A DNA stretch of 64,000 bases from Arthrobacter sp. 31Y (GTDB lineage Bacteria > Actinomycetota > Actinomycetes > Actinomycetales > Micrococcaceae). The position numbers and the translations under genes are program-made. The stretch is taken from contig NZ_JAFW01000001.1 in assembly GCF_000526335.1 (NCBI RefSeq), positions 4,278,001 to 4,342,000 on the forward strand, written 5' to 3'. The notes under the pieces are model-generated. The model had not been told where the DNA came from. It did no database searches and saw nothing but the letters and a program-made list of their open reading frames with translations. Of this stretch, positions 9,987-19,617 are shown piece after piece. The stretch's first letter is position 1. Every line of letters starts with the position of its first letter.

Positions 9987-11288
9987 ATGGTCAGCACGCC
10001 CACCCGCACCCGCGGCAAAGAACCCCGGGACGGGAAGTCCAAGGCCGCACCTGTTGACGGCAGCCGCCCCAGAGGGCTCCGCGGACACCTGCGCGGCTTT
10101 TGGGAGAGCCTTGAAGGCAAGAGCAAAGCACCCAACAGCTCCACGTACTACCTGATCCTCGGCTGTGCCCTCGCGTTGACGGCCATCGGCATCATGATGG
10201 TGCTGTCCGCCTCAAGTGTCGAAGCTATTTCCGAGGGCAAATCGCCGTACGCTGATGCCCTCAAGCAGGCGCTCTTCGGTGTTGTTGGACTCATCGCCAT
10301 GTACGTCATTTCGCGGACCAACGTGAACTGGATGAAGAGACTGTCCTGGTGGGCGCTCGGCGCTGTGATCGTTCTTCTGGCCTTGGTCCAGGTCATGGGC
10401 AACACCGTCAACGGCAACAAGAACTGGATCGACATTGGAGGTATCACCCTCCAGCCTTCGGAGATGGCCAAGCTGATCCTCTGCGTGTGGATCGCTGCCG
10501 TTCTGGCGCGGAAGCAGAAACTTCTTCACCGTTGGATGCACGTCATCATTCCAGTGGTTCCCGGTGCAGGACTCGTCATTGCCTTGGTGATGATGGGCAA
10601 TGACCTCGGAACAGTCATCGTCATCGCGGCGATCACCGCTGCCGGGCTATATTTCGCCGGCGTTCCCGGCCGCATGCTGGCAATTGCCGGCGCGGTGGGT
10701 GCCCTCGGCGCCGTCCTGGGTACCATCAGCAGCCAAAACCGGATCTGCCGCATTACCTCGTGGTTGGGGACAGCCTCCACGCAGTGCACCGAACAGTTCG
10801 ACTTCGATTTCCAATCCACCAATGGCATGTATGGCCTGGCGCAAGGGAGCTGGACCGGATTGGGCCTGGGCCAAAGCCGGCAGAAATACAACTGGCTGCC
10901 CGAGGCACACAATGACTTTATCTTTGCCATTATTGGCGAGGAACTCGGCCTGGTGGGAACCATCGTGGTGCTGGTCCTGTTCGCCATCCTTGGCATCGCC
11001 ATTTTCCGGGTAGTGGTAAGGCAGACCGACCCGTTCCAGCGCACCCTCGCTGGTGGCATCATGGTGTGGCTGCTCGGCCAGGCGAGCATGAATATGGCAG
11101 TGGTGACCCAACTCCTCCCCGTGGTGGGCGTGCCGCTTCCTTTCATCTCCTATGGAGGCTCCGCGCTGATCATGTCCCTCTGCGGTGTGGGCGTAGTGTT
11201 GTCTTTGGCCCGAGGCCAATTGCCGGCGCAACAGCGTTCAGGATTCTTCCCGCGCCTCATGTCCAAGACCGCACGAAAGCGTACCTAG
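9987..11288 (+). CDS. ftsW: Septal peptidoglycan polymerase FtsW (SEDS family)
   Basis: SEDS-family lipid II glycosyltransferase that works with FtsI at the septum. After a hydrophilic N-terminus of about 50 residues come about ten membrane segments. The conserved stretch NWIDIGGITLQPSEMAKL and the extracellular-loop motif AHNDFIFAIIGEELG mark the family, as does PFISYGGSALI near the end. The ATG at 9987 has GAGGAG just upstream inside the murD stop region. 433 residues is a normal length. Its position between murD and murG is standard for actinobacterial dcw clusters. Confidence 0.95.
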   Translation: MVSTPTRTRGKEPRDGKSKAAPVDGSRPRGLRGHLRGFWESLEGKSKAPNSSTYYLILGCALALTAIGIMMVLSASSVEAISEGKSPYADALKQALFGVVGLIAMYVISRTNVNWMKRLSWWALGAVIVLLALVQVMGNTVNGNKNWIDIGGITLQPSEMAKLILCVWIAAVLARKQKLLHRWMHVIIPVVPGAGLVIALVMMGNDLGTVIVIAAITAAGLYFAGVPGRMLAIAGAVGALGAVLGTISSQNRICRITSWLGTASTQCTEQFDFDFQSTNGMYGLAQGSWTGLGLGQSRQKYNWLPEAHNDFIFAIIGEELGLVGTIVVLVLFAILGIAIFRVVVRQTDPFQRTLAGGIMVWLLGQASMNMAVVTQLLPVVGVPLPFISYGGSALIMSLCGVGVVLSLARGQLPAQQRSGFFPRLMSKTARKRT

Positions 11289-11294
11289 CACTTC

Positions 11295-12413
11295 ATGACT
11301 TCTGACTCCACCAACGTGCCCAAGCCCTTGTCCGTCGTTCTTGCCGGCGGTGGAACTGCCGGTCATGTCAGCCCACTATTGGCTATCGCCGATGCCATCA
11401 AGGACAGACGCCCGGACGCCGCCATCCTGGCTGTGGGGACGCCGTCGGGCATGGAAACCCGGCTCGTTCCCGCGGCCGGGTATGAGCTCGCAACCATCGA
11501 CCGCGTTCCCTTTCCACGGCGCCCGTCGGCGGACCTCCTTAAGTTACCTGGCCGGTTGAGCGGCGCGGTGCGGCAGGCCCGGAAAATACTGGAGGATGCC
11601 CGCGCCGATGTTTTGGTGGGCGTGGGCGGCTACGTCTGCACGCCCATGTACCTCGCTGCACGGAAACTTCGGATTCCCATCGTTATCCACGAGGCCAACA
11701 TGAAGGCCGGCCTGGCCAATCGTGTGGGCGCCCGCTTCACCAAGCACGTTGCCGTGGCATTTGCCGGGACCCGCTTGCGGGGCGCGCACCATGTGGGCAT
11801 GCCCATGCGCCGTGCCATCTCGCAATTGGATAGGGCCGTAGCTGCTCCCACGGCAAAGGCCTCCTTGGGGCTGGATGCCAACCGCCCGGCGTTGATCGTC
11901 ACAGGCGGCTCCTCAGGAGCGTTGAGCATCAACCGTGCCATCACTGCCGCTCTCCCGGTGCTGGCGGCTGCGGGTATTGAGACCCTTCACATCACCGGCA
12001 AGGGCAAAGCGGTCAAAGATGACGACGGCGGCCTTCTCGCCGCTGACGGCTACCGGCAGGTCGAGTATGTGGACGGTATGGAGAACGTCTATGCCGCTGC
12101 CGACGTCATCCTCGCCCGTGCCGGAGCCGGAACTGTCAGCGAGGTAGCTGCGGTGGGACTTCCGGCTGTATTTGTGCCGTTGCCCATTGGAAATGGCGAG
12201 CAGGCTCTGAATGCAGCTCCCTTGGTTGATGCGGGCGGCGCGCTGATGATCAATGACGAAGACCTCAGCCCGGAATGGCTCCGGACCGAATTGATTCCGC
12301 TGCTGACAGACCCCAGCAGGCTCACCCGCATGGCCCGGAAATCCGAAGCCCTTGGTATTAGAAACGCCGATCAGCGGATGGCTGATCTTGTCTTGGAAGC
12401 GGTAACCCCATGA
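11295..12413 (+). CDS. murG: Lipid II synthase MurG (UDP-GlcNAc transferase)
   Basis: Peripheral membrane GT-B glycosyltransferase adding GlcNAc to lipid I on the cytoplasmic face. The N-terminal glycine loop [11 protein letters not shown] is near residues 16-26. The second domain has [12 protein letters not shown] and the donor-site segment [12 protein letters not shown] followed by [13 protein letters not shown]. 372 residues is normal. ATG start six bases after ftsW; the final ATGA overlaps the murC start. Confidence 0.96.
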   Translation: MTSDSTNVPKPLSVVLAGGGTAGHVSPLLAIADAIKDRRPDAAILAVGTPSGMETRLVPAAGYELATIDRVPFPRRPSADLLKLPGRLSGAVRQARKILEDARADVLVGVGGYVCTPMYLAARKLRIPIVIHEANMKAGLANRVGARFTKHVAVAFAGTRLRGAHHVGMPMRRAISQLDRAVAAPTAKASLGLDANRPALIVTGGSSGALSINRAITAALPVLAAAGIETLHITGKGKAVKDDDGGLLAADGYRQVEYVDGMENVYAAADVILARAGAGTVSEVAAVGLPAVFVPLPIGNGEQALNAAPLVDAGGALMINDEDLSPEWLRTELIPLLTDPSRLTRMARKSEALGIRNADQRMADLVLEAVTP

Positions 12414-13780
12414 CCAACAACATCGCCCGGATTGAGTCCCTCGGACGCGTCCACTTCATCGGAATCGGCGGAGTGGGAATGTCCGCTGTCGCGCGCATCA
12501 TGGTGTCGCGGGGCGTCCCGGTCAGCGGAACCGATGTCAAGGACCTTCCGGTGATGCGCGACCTCTCCTTGGCCGGTGCGCGCATCGCAGTGGGCTACGA
12601 TGCCGGAAACCTGGGCAATGCACAGACGGTGGTCGCTGGTTCAGCCATCCGTGCAGACAACCCGGAATTGGTCGCGGCGCGTGAGGCCGGGCTGCCTGTA
12701 CTGCACCGCTCGGAAGCCCTTGCCGCCACGATGGCCGGCCACCGGGTTGTCACCGTAGCGGGTACCCACGGCAAGTCCACCACAACCTCCATGGTGGCTG
12801 TACTCCTGAAGGAAGCCGGCCTGGATCCCTCCTTCGCAATTGGCGCCAATGTTCCGGCACTCGGAGTCAACGCGGCTCACGGAGGGTCTGACATTTTCGT
12901 GGCAGAGGCCGATGAATCGGACGGATCATTCCTGAACTACCGTCCGTTGATTGCCGTGGTCACCAACGTCGAGGCCGATCACTTGGATCACTATGGAACG
13001 CCGGAAGCCGTCTTCGCTTCCTTTGATGCCTTCGCCGCGCTCCTGCCTGCCGACGGCGTTCTGCTGGCATGTGCCGACGACGCCGGAGCCCGGGCCCTGG
13101 CAGAACGCACAGCGTCCACGGGAAAAACCCGGGTATTGACCTACGGAACCTCCGGAGACGCGGACGTCCAGCTTCACGATGGCGGTCCGGGCGACGTTTC
13201 GGTTGCTCTCGCCGGAGACGTTCACAGGCTTGAACTGAAGGTACCTGGACGGCATAACGCCTTGAACGCGGCAGCCGCGTTCGCAGTCGCCGTCGAACTC
13301 GGCGTGGAACCCGGCGCCGCGGCGGCCGCACTGGGCCACTTCACGGGTGCCTCACGGCGATTTGAACTCAAGGGCCAGGGGAGGGGAGTGCGGGTCTATG
13401 ATGACTACGCCCACCATCCCACGGAGGTCCGCGCAGCTCTGTCGGCGGCACGCTCCGTGGCCGCAGGCAACAAGGTGCACGTCCTCTTCCAACCGCATCT
13501 GTTTTCGCGGACCCGTGAGTTCGCTCAGGAGTTCGCTGCCGCATTGGATCTGGCGGACACAGCTTTGGTCCTGGATATCTATCCTGCCCGCGAGGATCCA
13601 ATCCCCGGGGTAACAAGCTCGCTTATTACGGATCATTCGGTGAACGGCCGGCTCGTTTCAGCTGATGACGCCGTGGACGCTGTGGCAGCCGTTGCAAGCG
13701 AAGGTGACGTCGTCCTGACGGTCGGAGCCGGAGACGTCACTGCCTACGGGCCTGTGATCGTGGCGGCGTTGGATGGCTAG
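12410..13780 (+). CDS. murC: UDP-N-acetylmuramate:L-alanine ligase MurC
   Basis: First of the Mur ligases, adding L-alanine to UDP-MurNAc. The N-terminal dinucleotide-like fold reads [14 protein letters not shown]. The P-loop GTHGKST is at residues 118-124, EADESDGSF follows, and the C-terminal domain contains [10 protein letters not shown] and [12 protein letters not shown] overlaps the murG stop (ATGA). Its end overlaps ftsQ by eight bases. 456 residues is typical. No ddlB or murB separates murC from ftsQ, as in other actinobacteria. Confidence 0.96.
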   Translation: MTNNIARIESLGRVHFIGIGGVGMSAVARIMVSRGVPVSGTDVKDLPVMRDLSLAGARIAVGYDAGNLGNAQTVVAGSAIRADNPELVAAREAGLPVLHRSEALAATMAGHRVVTVAGTHGKSTTTSMVAVLLKEAGLDPSFAIGANVPALGVNAAHGGSDIFVAEADESDGSFLNYRPLIAVVTNVEADHLDHYGTPEAVFASFDAFAALLPADGVLLACADDAGARALAERTASTGKTRVLTYGTSGDADVQLHDGGPGDVSVALAGDVHRLELKVPGRHNALNAAAAFAVAVELGVEPGAAAAALGHFTGASRRFELKGQGRGVRVYDDYAHHPTEVRAALSAARSVAAGNKVHVLFQPHLFSRTREFAQEFAAALDLADTALVLDIYPAREDPIPGVTSSLITDHSVNGRLVSADDAVDAVAAVASEGDVVLTVGAGDVTAYGPVIVAALDG

Positions 13781-14747
13781 CACCCGCAAACCCACCTTCA
13801 AGCCTGCTACGGGCCCGCGCCAAAGCAAGGCAGGCCGTCCCGCAGGTGACGCCGCGGAGGTCATCAGTGCTCAGCGCTCCGTTGAACCGGAGGTGAAGAA
13901 CCCGGCGGGCTCTACAGTCACGCACGGTACGGCGGCCACTGCCAAGCCCGCGGGCGGTGCCACCAAGGTGACCAGTGCCACGAAGGTGACCAGTGCCGCT
14001 AAGGCCAGCAAGGAGTCCCCGGCGGGCAACGTCATTGCGTTTCCCGAGCCCAAAAACCGCCGTCAGCGACGACTCGTTCTCTGGACGCTTTCAGTGGTGG
14101 CTGTGGTGGTAGGGGCCCTGATTGCAGGGGCAGTCTTTTCGCCGGCGTTGGCAGTCCGCACCATTACCGTGGACGGAACAACGTTGGTCACCCCGGATGC
14201 GGTGCGCCAAGCACTCTCCGGCCTCGAAGGCAAGCCGTTGCCACAAGTCACCGAGCAGGAAATCAACGAGCTCCTGAAACCCCTCGTCCAGGTCCGTTCG
14301 GCCACCATGGAAGCGCGGCCGCCGTCTGAGTTGCTGGTGCACGTGGATGAGCGCGTCCCGGTGGCTCTGCTAAAGCAGGGGAACAGTTACGTGATGGTGG
14401 ATGTGGACGGAGTGCAGCTCGGCGCAACACAGGATTTGGCCACCGTGGCACTACCCCTGATAGACGCCGGCGTCGGGACCACCAATACGGAGTTGTTCAA
14501 GGCAATTGCTGCTGTTCTGGATACCTTGCCCGCAGATATCCTTGCCAGAATGTCCACTGCTTCTGCAGCATCGCCGGACGCCGTTGAGCTGAAACTGGTG
14601 GATGGAAAGACGGTAGTGTGGGGCAATGCCGAAGACAGGGAACTGAAGGCGAAGGCACTTGAAGCGCTGCTGAGGATGCCCGCGGACCCAAAGGTCCCGG
14701 TCAGTGTCTACGACGTCAGTGTGCCAAGGCATCCCTTCACAAAATAG
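13773..14747 (+). CDS. ftsQ: Cell division protein FtsQ (DivIB), POTRA domain
   Basis: Bitopic divisome protein linking early and late division proteins. A long basic, Ala/Thr/Lys-rich cytoplasmic tail of about 90 residues precedes one membrane helix (VLWTLSVVAVVVGALIAGAV). A POTRA domain beginning ALAVRTITVDG and the beta domain with ELLVHVDERVPVA follow. The tail contains a perfect TKVTSA duplication encoded by an 18-bp tandem repeat (13961-13996). The start overlaps murC by eight bases. It ends the tight part of the cluster; 216 bases separate it from ftsZ. Confidence 0.92.
   Translation: MASTRKPTFKPATGPRQSKAGRPAGDAAEVISAQRSVEPEVKNPAGSTVTHGTAATAKPAGGATKVTSATKVTSAAKASKESPAGNVIAFPEPKNRRQRRLVLWTLSVVAVVVGALIAGAVFSPALAVRTITVDGTTLVTPDAVRQALSGLEGKPLPQVTEQEINELLKPLVQVRSATMEARPPSELLVHVDERVPVALLKQGNSYVMVDVDGVQLGATQDLATVALPLIDAGVGTTNTELFKAIAAVLDTLPADILARMSTASAASPDAVELKLVDGKTVVWGNAEDRELKAKALEALLRMPADPKVPVSVYDVSVPRHPFTK
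13961..13996 (+). repeat. 18-bp tandem repeat inside ftsQ
   Basis: Two direct copies of an 18-bp unit differing at one base (CACCAAGG versus CACGAAGG) encode TKVTSA twice in the unstructured N-terminal tail of FtsQ. It is likely a slippage-prone site with little structural effect. Confidence 0.8.
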
Positions 14748-14865
14748 GCAGTATTGAGAACGTAACCTACGGCCGGCGGTGGCCTTATTTCTCGGCAATC
14801 ACACGACACGCGCAAGCGGAGATTGCATGTGGGAACCAGAGGAAATACCGTCGCAGTAGAGTTAC

Positions 14866-14894
14866 TTGACATAACTATAACCTTCAACTAGAGG
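14866..14894 (+). promoter_or_regulatory. Candidate ftsZ promoter
   Basis: A perfect TTGACA (14866-14871) is followed 17 bases later by TAGAGG (14889-14894), a poor -10 matching TATAAT at three positions. It lies in the only sizeable gap of the cluster (14748-14963), where actinobacteria usually have dedicated ftsZ promoters. A second -10-like TAGAGT is at 14857-14862. I see no strong terminator in this gap, so read-through from ftsQ is also likely. Confidence 0.4.
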
Positions 14895-14963
14895 GTTAAG
14901 GTCCAAGGATTCAAGTTGGACTCGATCAGTTTCGCTATAGGACACAAGCAAGGGGCACGAAAC

Positions 14964-16184
14964 GTGGCAGCACCGCAGAATTACTTGGCCGTCATCAAGG
15001 TCGTCGGCATCGGCGGCGGTGGCGTGAACGCAGTCAACCGTATGATCGAGGTCGGCCTTCGGGGCGTCGAGTTCATCGCCATCAACACCGACGCGCAGGC
15101 GCTGCTCATGAGCGACGCCGACGTCAAGCTCGACGTCGGGCGTGAGCTCACCCGCGGCCTCGGCGCCGGGGCGAACCCCGAAGTCGGCAAGCAGGCAGCA
15201 GAAGACCACGCCGATGAGATCGAAGAAGTTCTCCGCGGCGCTGACATGGTCTTCGTCACAGCAGGCGAGGGCGGTGGCACCGGAACCGGTGGCGCTCCCG
15301 TGGTCGCGCGCATCGCCCGCTCCCTGGGTGCGCTGACCATTGGCGTTGTGACCCGTCCGTTTACGTTCGAGGGCCGACGCCGCGCAGGCTCTGCCGAGGC
15401 CGGCATCGACGCCCTCCGCGACGAAGTCGACACCTTGATCGTCATCCCCAACGATCGCCTCCTGTCCATCAGCGACCGCAATGTCTCCGTCCTTGACGCC
15501 TTCCGCTCAGCGGACCAGGTGCTCCTGTCCGGTGTCCAGGGCATCACTGACCTCATTACGACTCCCGGTCTGATCAACCTGGACTTCGCTGACGTCAAGT
15601 CAGTCATGCAGGGTGCAGGATCCGCCCTGATGGGCATTGGTTCCGCCCGTGGTGAAGACCGCGCCGTCAAGGCTGCGGAACTCGCTATCGCCTCCCCGCT
15701 CCTGGAGGCTTCCATTGACGGCGCCCATGGTGTCCTGCTGTCCATCCAGGGTGGCTCTGATCTCGGCCTCTTCGAAATCAACGAGGCTGCGCGCCTTGTG
15801 CAGGAAGTGGCCCACCCGGAAGCGAACATCATCTTCGGTGCCGTCATTGACGACGCCTTGGGAGATGAAGCGCGCGTGACGGTTATCGCCGCAGGCTTTG
15901 ACGACGTCAAGGCAACCTCGCCTTCCATGGATCAGTCCCGTCCGGCCCAGAACCCGGTGCCGTCGGAAAGGCCTGCTGCTCCGAGCAGCGCGCCGTCCAA
16001 CGCTGCAGCACCGCAGCACGCCACGGCAGGAATCGGTGCTGCAGGCCTGAGTAACTGGGGCCAGCAGCGCCCCTCGGCCTTGCCCGCAGACTCCGGCTTC
16101 GACGTCGACCTCCCTGCAGTGGTCGAGCCCGACCTCTCGGGCAGCCGCTCCGATGACCTCGATGTTCCTGACTTCTTGAAGTAA
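14964..16184 (+). CDS. ftsZ: Cell division GTPase FtsZ
   Basis: Tubulin-like GTPase that polymerises into the Z ring. The tubulin signature GGGTGTG is at residues 103-109, and the T7-loop region [11 protein letters not shown] is intact. The variable linker (about residues 315-395) is rich in Pro/Ala/Ser. The protein ends in the conserved tail DVPDFLK, which binds SepF and other partners. I chose the GTG at 14964 (406 residues), with AGGGG upstream and the family N-terminus [14 protein letters not shown]. The ATG at 14916 would add 16 non-family residues. Actinobacteria lack FtsA, so the tail most likely docks on SepF, encoded three genes downstream. Confidence 0.97.
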   Translation: MAAPQNYLAVIKVVGIGGGGVNAVNRMIEVGLRGVEFIAINTDAQALLMSDADVKLDVGRELTRGLGAGANPEVGKQAAEDHADEIEEVLRGADMVFVTAGEGGGTGTGGAPVVARIARSLGALTIGVVTRPFTFEGRRRAGSAEAGIDALRDEVDTLIVIPNDRLLSISDRNVSVLDAFRSADQVLLSGVQGITDLITTPGLINLDFADVKSVMQGAGSALMGIGSARGEDRAVKAAELAIASPLLEASIDGAHGVLLSIQGGSDLGLFEINEAARLVQEVAHPEANIIFGAVIDDALGDEARVTVIAAGFDDVKATSPSMDQSRPAQNPVPSERPAAPSSAPSNAAAPQHATAGIGAAGLSNWGQQRPSALPADSGFDVDLPAVVEPDLSGSRSDDLDVPDFLK

Positions 16185-16209
16185 GCCACGTTCGGAGAGT
16201 CAGTACCAG

Positions 16210-16983
16210 GTGTTTTGGTGGCGAAATGAAGTACGGCCCGGCGTTTCTGTAGCCTTCACGGATACAGGCGCCGGGAACCTGGCTCTCCATGTGCAGGACG
16301 ATCCTCTTGAAGTGATGGAGCGTCGCTCCCGATTGGAACAGGCTGTTGGCCTGGGCGTCGGCCCGGGTGCGCGGCGGTTCCAGTACATGGACCAGGTCCA
16401 TGGAAATCACGTTGAGTTCATTGATGCGTACGGTCCTGGACCGACGGCTGATGCCTTGGTAGCCGCTGCTCCGACGTCGTCTACGGCTTCGGGGCGTCTG
16501 GCAACCTCCCCGCGCCCCACCGGCTCCTGGCGAGCAGTTCAACCCCTGGCCGTCATGGTGGCTGATTGTGTTCCGGTTCTCCTTGTTGGTACCGGCCCCG
16601 GCAACAGCCTCGTCCTGGCTGCTGCCCATGCTGGGCGTCCCGGTGTCGCTTCAGCGGTGGTTCCCGCTACTGTCGCGGAAATGCGACGTCGGGGAGCTGT
16701 GGATATCAGCGCCTGGCTAGGTCCTTCTATTTGTGGATCCTGTTATGAGGTCCCGGAACAGCTGCGTTCTGAAGTGGCAGCAAAGAATCCCGAAACCTGG
16801 TCGTCCACTTCGTGGGGAACGCCTGCACTTGACTTGCCGGCGGGTGTCCGGGCCCAGTTGGCAGCACTGGATGTTCCCGTGGAGTACTCCGGGGACTGCA
16901 CCCTTGAAAACGACTCTCTATTTTCCTACCGGCGGGACTCCCTGACCGGTCGATTCGCAGGTTTGGTGTGGACGCATGACTAG
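16210..16983 (+). CDS. pgeF: PgeF/YfiH-type purine nucleoside phosphorylase or laccase-domain protein
   Basis: Member of the YfiH/YlmD 'laccase-domain' family, variously described as peptidoglycan editing factor and as a zinc-dependent purine nucleoside phosphorylase. The expected metal-site pieces are present: QVHGNHVEF (His), MVADCVPVLLVG (Cys) and AAHAG (His). The usual HAGWRG reads HAGRPG here, so the tryptophan-arginine pair is missing. GTG start with GGAGAG about 11 bases upstream. Its position after ftsZ and before yggS is conserved in actinobacteria. It overlaps yggS by eight bases. Confidence 0.85.
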   Translation: MFWWRNEVRPGVSVAFTDTGAGNLALHVQDDPLEVMERRSRLEQAVGLGVGPGARRFQYMDQVHGNHVEFIDAYGPGPTADALVAAAPTSSTASGRLATSPRPTGSWRAVQPLAVMVADCVPVLLVGTGPGNSLVLAAAHAGRPGVASAVVPATVAEMRRRGAVDISAWLGPSICGSCYEVPEQLRSEVAAKNPETWSSTSWGTPALDLPAGVRAQLAALDVPVEYSGDCTLENDSLFSYRRDSLTGRFAGLVWTHD

Positions 16984-17734
16984 CTTTGAAGATGGCGACG
17001 AACAGCGGGAAGAGTCGGTTGGCGACCCCCGCGCCGCTGAGCTGGCTGACCGTCTGGGGTTGGTGCGGCAGCGGATTGAGTCGGCCGCGCGCGCTGCAGG
17101 TCGTAGTGATCTGCCGACATTGATGGTGGTGACCAAGTTCCATCCCGCGGATGATGTCCGCCGCCTGGCAGCACTTGGTGTGAGGGACGTCGGTGAGAAC
17201 CGTGACCAGGAAGCAGCCGCCAAAAGTGCTGAACTTTCCGGGGTTGACGTCCGGTGGCATTTCATCGGCCAGCTTCAGAGTAATAAGGCAAAGTCCGTGG
17301 CCAAATACGCCGCCTCGGTCCAGTCCGTTGATCGTCCGCAGCTTGTTCAAGCTTTGGCCAAGGCCGTCGCCCGGGAGAAGGATGCCACCGGCCGTAGTGA
17401 TCTTGACTGTTTCATCCAGGTCAGCTTGGACCACGACGCCGGGGCGCACCGCGGTGGTGCCAGCCCCTCGGACGTTGAGATGCTCGGGGAAAAAATAGAG
17501 TCAGCCGACGGCCTGGTGTTGTCCGGACTGATGGCCGTGGCGCCGTTGGGGGCTGATCCGGATGCTGCGTTTGAGCGGCTGGCAGGGATTTCCGAGGCGC
17601 TCCGGGCGCTGCATCCGGCCGCGGGAGGTATTTCTGCCGGAATGAGCCAGGACCTGGAAGCCGCCGTGAGGTTCGGGGCGACACACCTGAGAATTGGCTC
17701 CGATATTCTCGGTTCCCGTCCAGCCGTGGGGTAG
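16976..17734 (+). CDS. YggS/PROSC family PLP-homeostasis protein
   Basis: Alanine-racemase-fold protein that binds pyridoxal phosphate and buffers PLP and amino-acid pools. It has no known catalytic activity in characterised members. The PLP lysine is in LMVVTKFHP, and the phosphate-binding and barrel motifs DVGENRDQE, WHFIGQLQSNKAK and GMSQDLEAAV are clear. 252 residues is slightly longer than E. coli YggS because of an acidic N-terminus. ATG overlaps the pgeF stop by eight bases, so the two are co-translated. sepF follows after 85 bases. Confidence 0.93.
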   Translation: MTSFEDGDEQREESVGDPRAAELADRLGLVRQRIESAARAAGRSDLPTLMVVTKFHPADDVRRLAALGVRDVGENRDQEAAAKSAELSGVDVRWHFIGQLQSNKAKSVAKYAASVQSVDRPQLVQALAKAVAREKDATGRSDLDCFIQVSLDHDAGAHRGGASPSDVEMLGEKIESADGLVLSGLMAVAPLGADPDAAFERLAGISEALRALHPAAGGISAGMSQDLEAAVRFGATHLRIGSDILGSRPAVG

Positions 17735-17819
17735 CGTCAAAGTATTGGAATGACGGGCCGGGGTTCCAATATGTCAAGTCATGGCGGCCCGCCTACTGCA
17801 GAAACGATAGGAGTGCACC

Positions 17820-18356
17820 ATGGCTGGCGCTCTGCGCAAGACAATGATCTATCTTGGGCTCGCTGACGGCGATGAACACTACGAATCTGAGCAGTCCGTC
17901 GCCACGCACCACGATGAAGACCGCCCCCAGGCACAGGAACGGGAAGAGCGCCGAGCGCCCGCTCCCGTCCGGGAAGTTGTCCGTGAAATGCCCACTGTAG
18001 ATGCCGAAGAGGAATACCGCGCACCCGTGACACCCATCAAGCGTGCGGCGTCCAGCCGCGAAGATGCCTCGGGCCTGAGGCAGATCACCACCGTTCACCC
18101 GCGTTCTTACAACGATGCCAAGGTCATCGGCGAGAGCTTCAGGGATGGCATTCCGGTCATCATGAATGTCACTGACATGGGCGAATCCGATGCCAAGCGG
18201 CTTGTGGACTTCTCGGCCGGCCTCGTGTTTGGCCTGCATGGCAGCATCGAGAGGGTGACCAACAAAGTCTTCCTGTTGTCGCCGTCGTACGTTGAGGTCA
18301 TCGGGGATGACAAAAAGGCCAGCGAAACGCAGGCCAGCTTCTTCAACCAGAGCTGA
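17820..18356 (+). CDS. sepF: Cell division protein SepF
   Basis: Membrane-binding Z-ring anchor that takes the role of FtsA in actinobacteria. The N-terminus [14 protein letters not shown] is the amphipathic membrane-binding helix. An acidic and basic linker of about 70 residues follows. The C-terminal SepF domain (from [17 protein letters not shown] to [17 protein letters not shown]) binds the FtsZ tail. 178 residues; ATG with AGGAG upstream. Its place between yggS and yggT is conserved. Confidence 0.96.
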   Translation: MAGALRKTMIYLGLADGDEHYESEQSVATHHDEDRPQAQEREERRAPAPVREVVREMPTVDAEEEYRAPVTPIKRAASSREDASGLRQITTVHPRSYNDAKVIGESFRDGIPVIMNVTDMGESDAKRLVDFSAGLVFGLHGSIERVTNKVFLLSPSYVEVIGDDKKASETQASFFNQS

Positions 18357-18372
18357 CAATAGTTTTTTTGCG

Positions 18373-18402
18373 GATGCCAGGCGGGTCAACCCGCCTGGCA
18401 TC
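18373..18402 (+). terminator. Perfect 14-bp hairpin between sepF and yggT
   Basis: GATGCCAGGCGGGT pairs with ACCCGCCTGGCATC around a two-base centre, 17 bases after the sepF stop. Unusually, a seven-T run (18363-18369) lies before the hairpin and none follows it. It is therefore not a standard intrinsic terminator. It may be a transcript-stabilising or processing hairpin at the sepF 3' end. Confidence 0.5.
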
Positions 18403-18463
18403 TGTGTTGCAATAGTAAGGACCGATCGGCATTCCGGAACAAGTGGGAGATCTGAGCTAACTC

Positions 18464-18751
18464 GTGGGCATTGTTTTCGGCCTTATATATATTGTGTTGT
18501 TGCTGTTCTTCATTGCCCTGATCATCCGACTCATCTTTGAGTGGGTCCAGATGTTCGCCCGCCAGTGGCGGCCCAGGGGTGTGGCGTTGGTTACAGCCCA
18601 TGTGGTCTACTCCGTTACTGATCCTCCGCTTAGCAGGCTCAGGAAGCTGATACCACCCCTTCAGTTGGGCGGAATATCCCTGGATTTGGGGTTCTTGATC
18701 CTGATTATTGCCGTCAGTATTGCCATGGCAGTGACCAACAGCTTGGCGTAG
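18464..18751 (+). CDS. YggT family membrane protein
   Basis: Small membrane protein of 95 residues with two hydrophobic helices (VFGLIYIVLLLFFIALIIRL and LGFLILIIAVSIAMAV) around a loop containing VTDPPLSRLRKLIPP, the family hallmark. Function is unsettled. Homologues sit between sepF and divIVA in Gram-positives and are linked to division or osmotic tolerance. GTG start; the nearest purine-rich SD-like stretch (GTGGGAGA) is about 13 bases upstream, so initiation may be weak. Confidence 0.88.
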   Translation: MGIVFGLIYIVLLLFFIALIIRLIFEWVQMFARQWRPRGVALVTAHVVYSVTDPPLSRLRKLIPPLQLGGISLDLGFLILIIAVSIAMAVTNSLA

Positions 18752-18799
18752 CTGCTCCGCGGAACCCGGGCCACCGATGGTCCATAGGCCGCAAATTCT

Positions 18800-18827
18800 C
18801 CAAATCAACACGATGGTGTTGAATTGG
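18800..18827 (+). promoter_or_regulatory. Palindromic operator-like site over the divIVA promoter
   Basis: A 12-bp inverted repeat with one mismatched pair (CCAAATCAACAC / GTGTTGAATTGG) surrounds a GATG centre. Its right arm contains TTGAAT (18819-18824), which with TATTTA (18841-18846, 16-base spacing) is the best promoter candidate for divIVA. A protein bound here would cover the -35 element. The regulator cannot be named from sequence. Confidence 0.45.
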
Positions 18828-18907
18828 AGGAACAAGATGATATTTAGGTACCGTAGTTTTGAACGGCCGGAAGGCCTACTGACTAACTAGACCAACGAGG
18901 TGACCAG

Positions 18908-19606
18908 ATGGCTTTGACGCCAGAAGACGTTGTCAACAAGCGCTTTCAGCCGACCAAGTTCCGCGAAGGCTACGACCAGGACGAGGTTGATGACTTCCTC
19001 GACGAGATCGTGGTGGAACTTCGCCGCTTGAACCAAGAGAACGACGAACTTCGCAAGAAGCTCGGCGAAGCCGGTTCGGCCGTTCCCGCTGCAACTGCTG
19101 CGGCTCCGGTCGTGGAGAAGGTTCCGGCCCCGGTCAAGGTCGACAAGGAAGCTGAGGCGAAGGCTGAAGCCGAAGCCAAGGCCGCAGATGCAGCCAAGAA
19201 GAAGGAAGCCGAGCAGGCAGCAGCCGCTGCTGCAGCCCCCAAGGCACCCGCTGCAAGCAACAGCGTCACCCCTTCCGCTGAGTCCGCTGCGGGCCTGCTG
19301 GCCATGGCGCAGCAGATGCACGACAAGCACGTTTCCGACGGCGCGCAGCAGAAGGAAAAGATCATTGCCGAGGCTCAGATCGAGGCTTCCAGCCTCGTCA
19401 ACGACGCCCAGGAGAAGTCCCGCAAGATCCTTGGTGCTCTCGAGCAGCAGCGCTCTGTTCTCGAGCGCAAGGTTGAGCAGCTCCGAGGCTTCGAGCGTGA
19501 CTACCGTTCACGCCTGAAGGCTTACATCGAAGGTCAGCTCCGCGACCTCGACGCCCGTGGTTCCGTCGCTGCCCCTGAGGTTGGCGAAGCAACCGCTGAC
19601 GTTTAG
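18908..19606 (+). CDS. divIVA: Polar growth protein DivIVA (Wag31)
   Basis: Coiled-coil protein that senses negative membrane curvature and directs polar cell-wall growth in actinobacteria. The N-terminal DivIVA domain begins MALTPEDVVNKRFQPTKF and continues through EVDDFLDEIVVELRRLNQEN. A low-complexity Ala/Lys/Glu linker (about residues 58-120) precedes a second coiled coil (from LLAMAQQMHDKHV to VEQLRGFERDYRSRLKAYIE). 232 residues; ATG with GAGGTGA upstream. It has its own promoter region and terminator, so it is probably monocistronic. Confidence 0.96.
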   Translation: MALTPEDVVNKRFQPTKFREGYDQDEVDDFLDEIVVELRRLNQENDELRKKLGEAGSAVPAATAAAPVVEKVPAPVKVDKEAEAKAEAEAKAADAAKKKEAEQAAAAAAAPKAPAASNSVTPSAESAAGLLAMAQQMHDKHVSDGAQQKEKIIAEAQIEASSLVNDAQEKSRKILGALEQQRSVLERKVEQLRGFERDYRSRLKAYIEGQLRDLDARGSVAAPEVGEATADV

Positions 19607-19617
19607 CTAGTATTCTG

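Noticed and set aside
8386..9987. 533-residue open frame on the minus strand opposite murD
   Set aside because: It is the antisense shadow of a clear MurD with all motifs. Long antisense frames are expected in G+C-rich DNA, and the translation has no recognisable domain.
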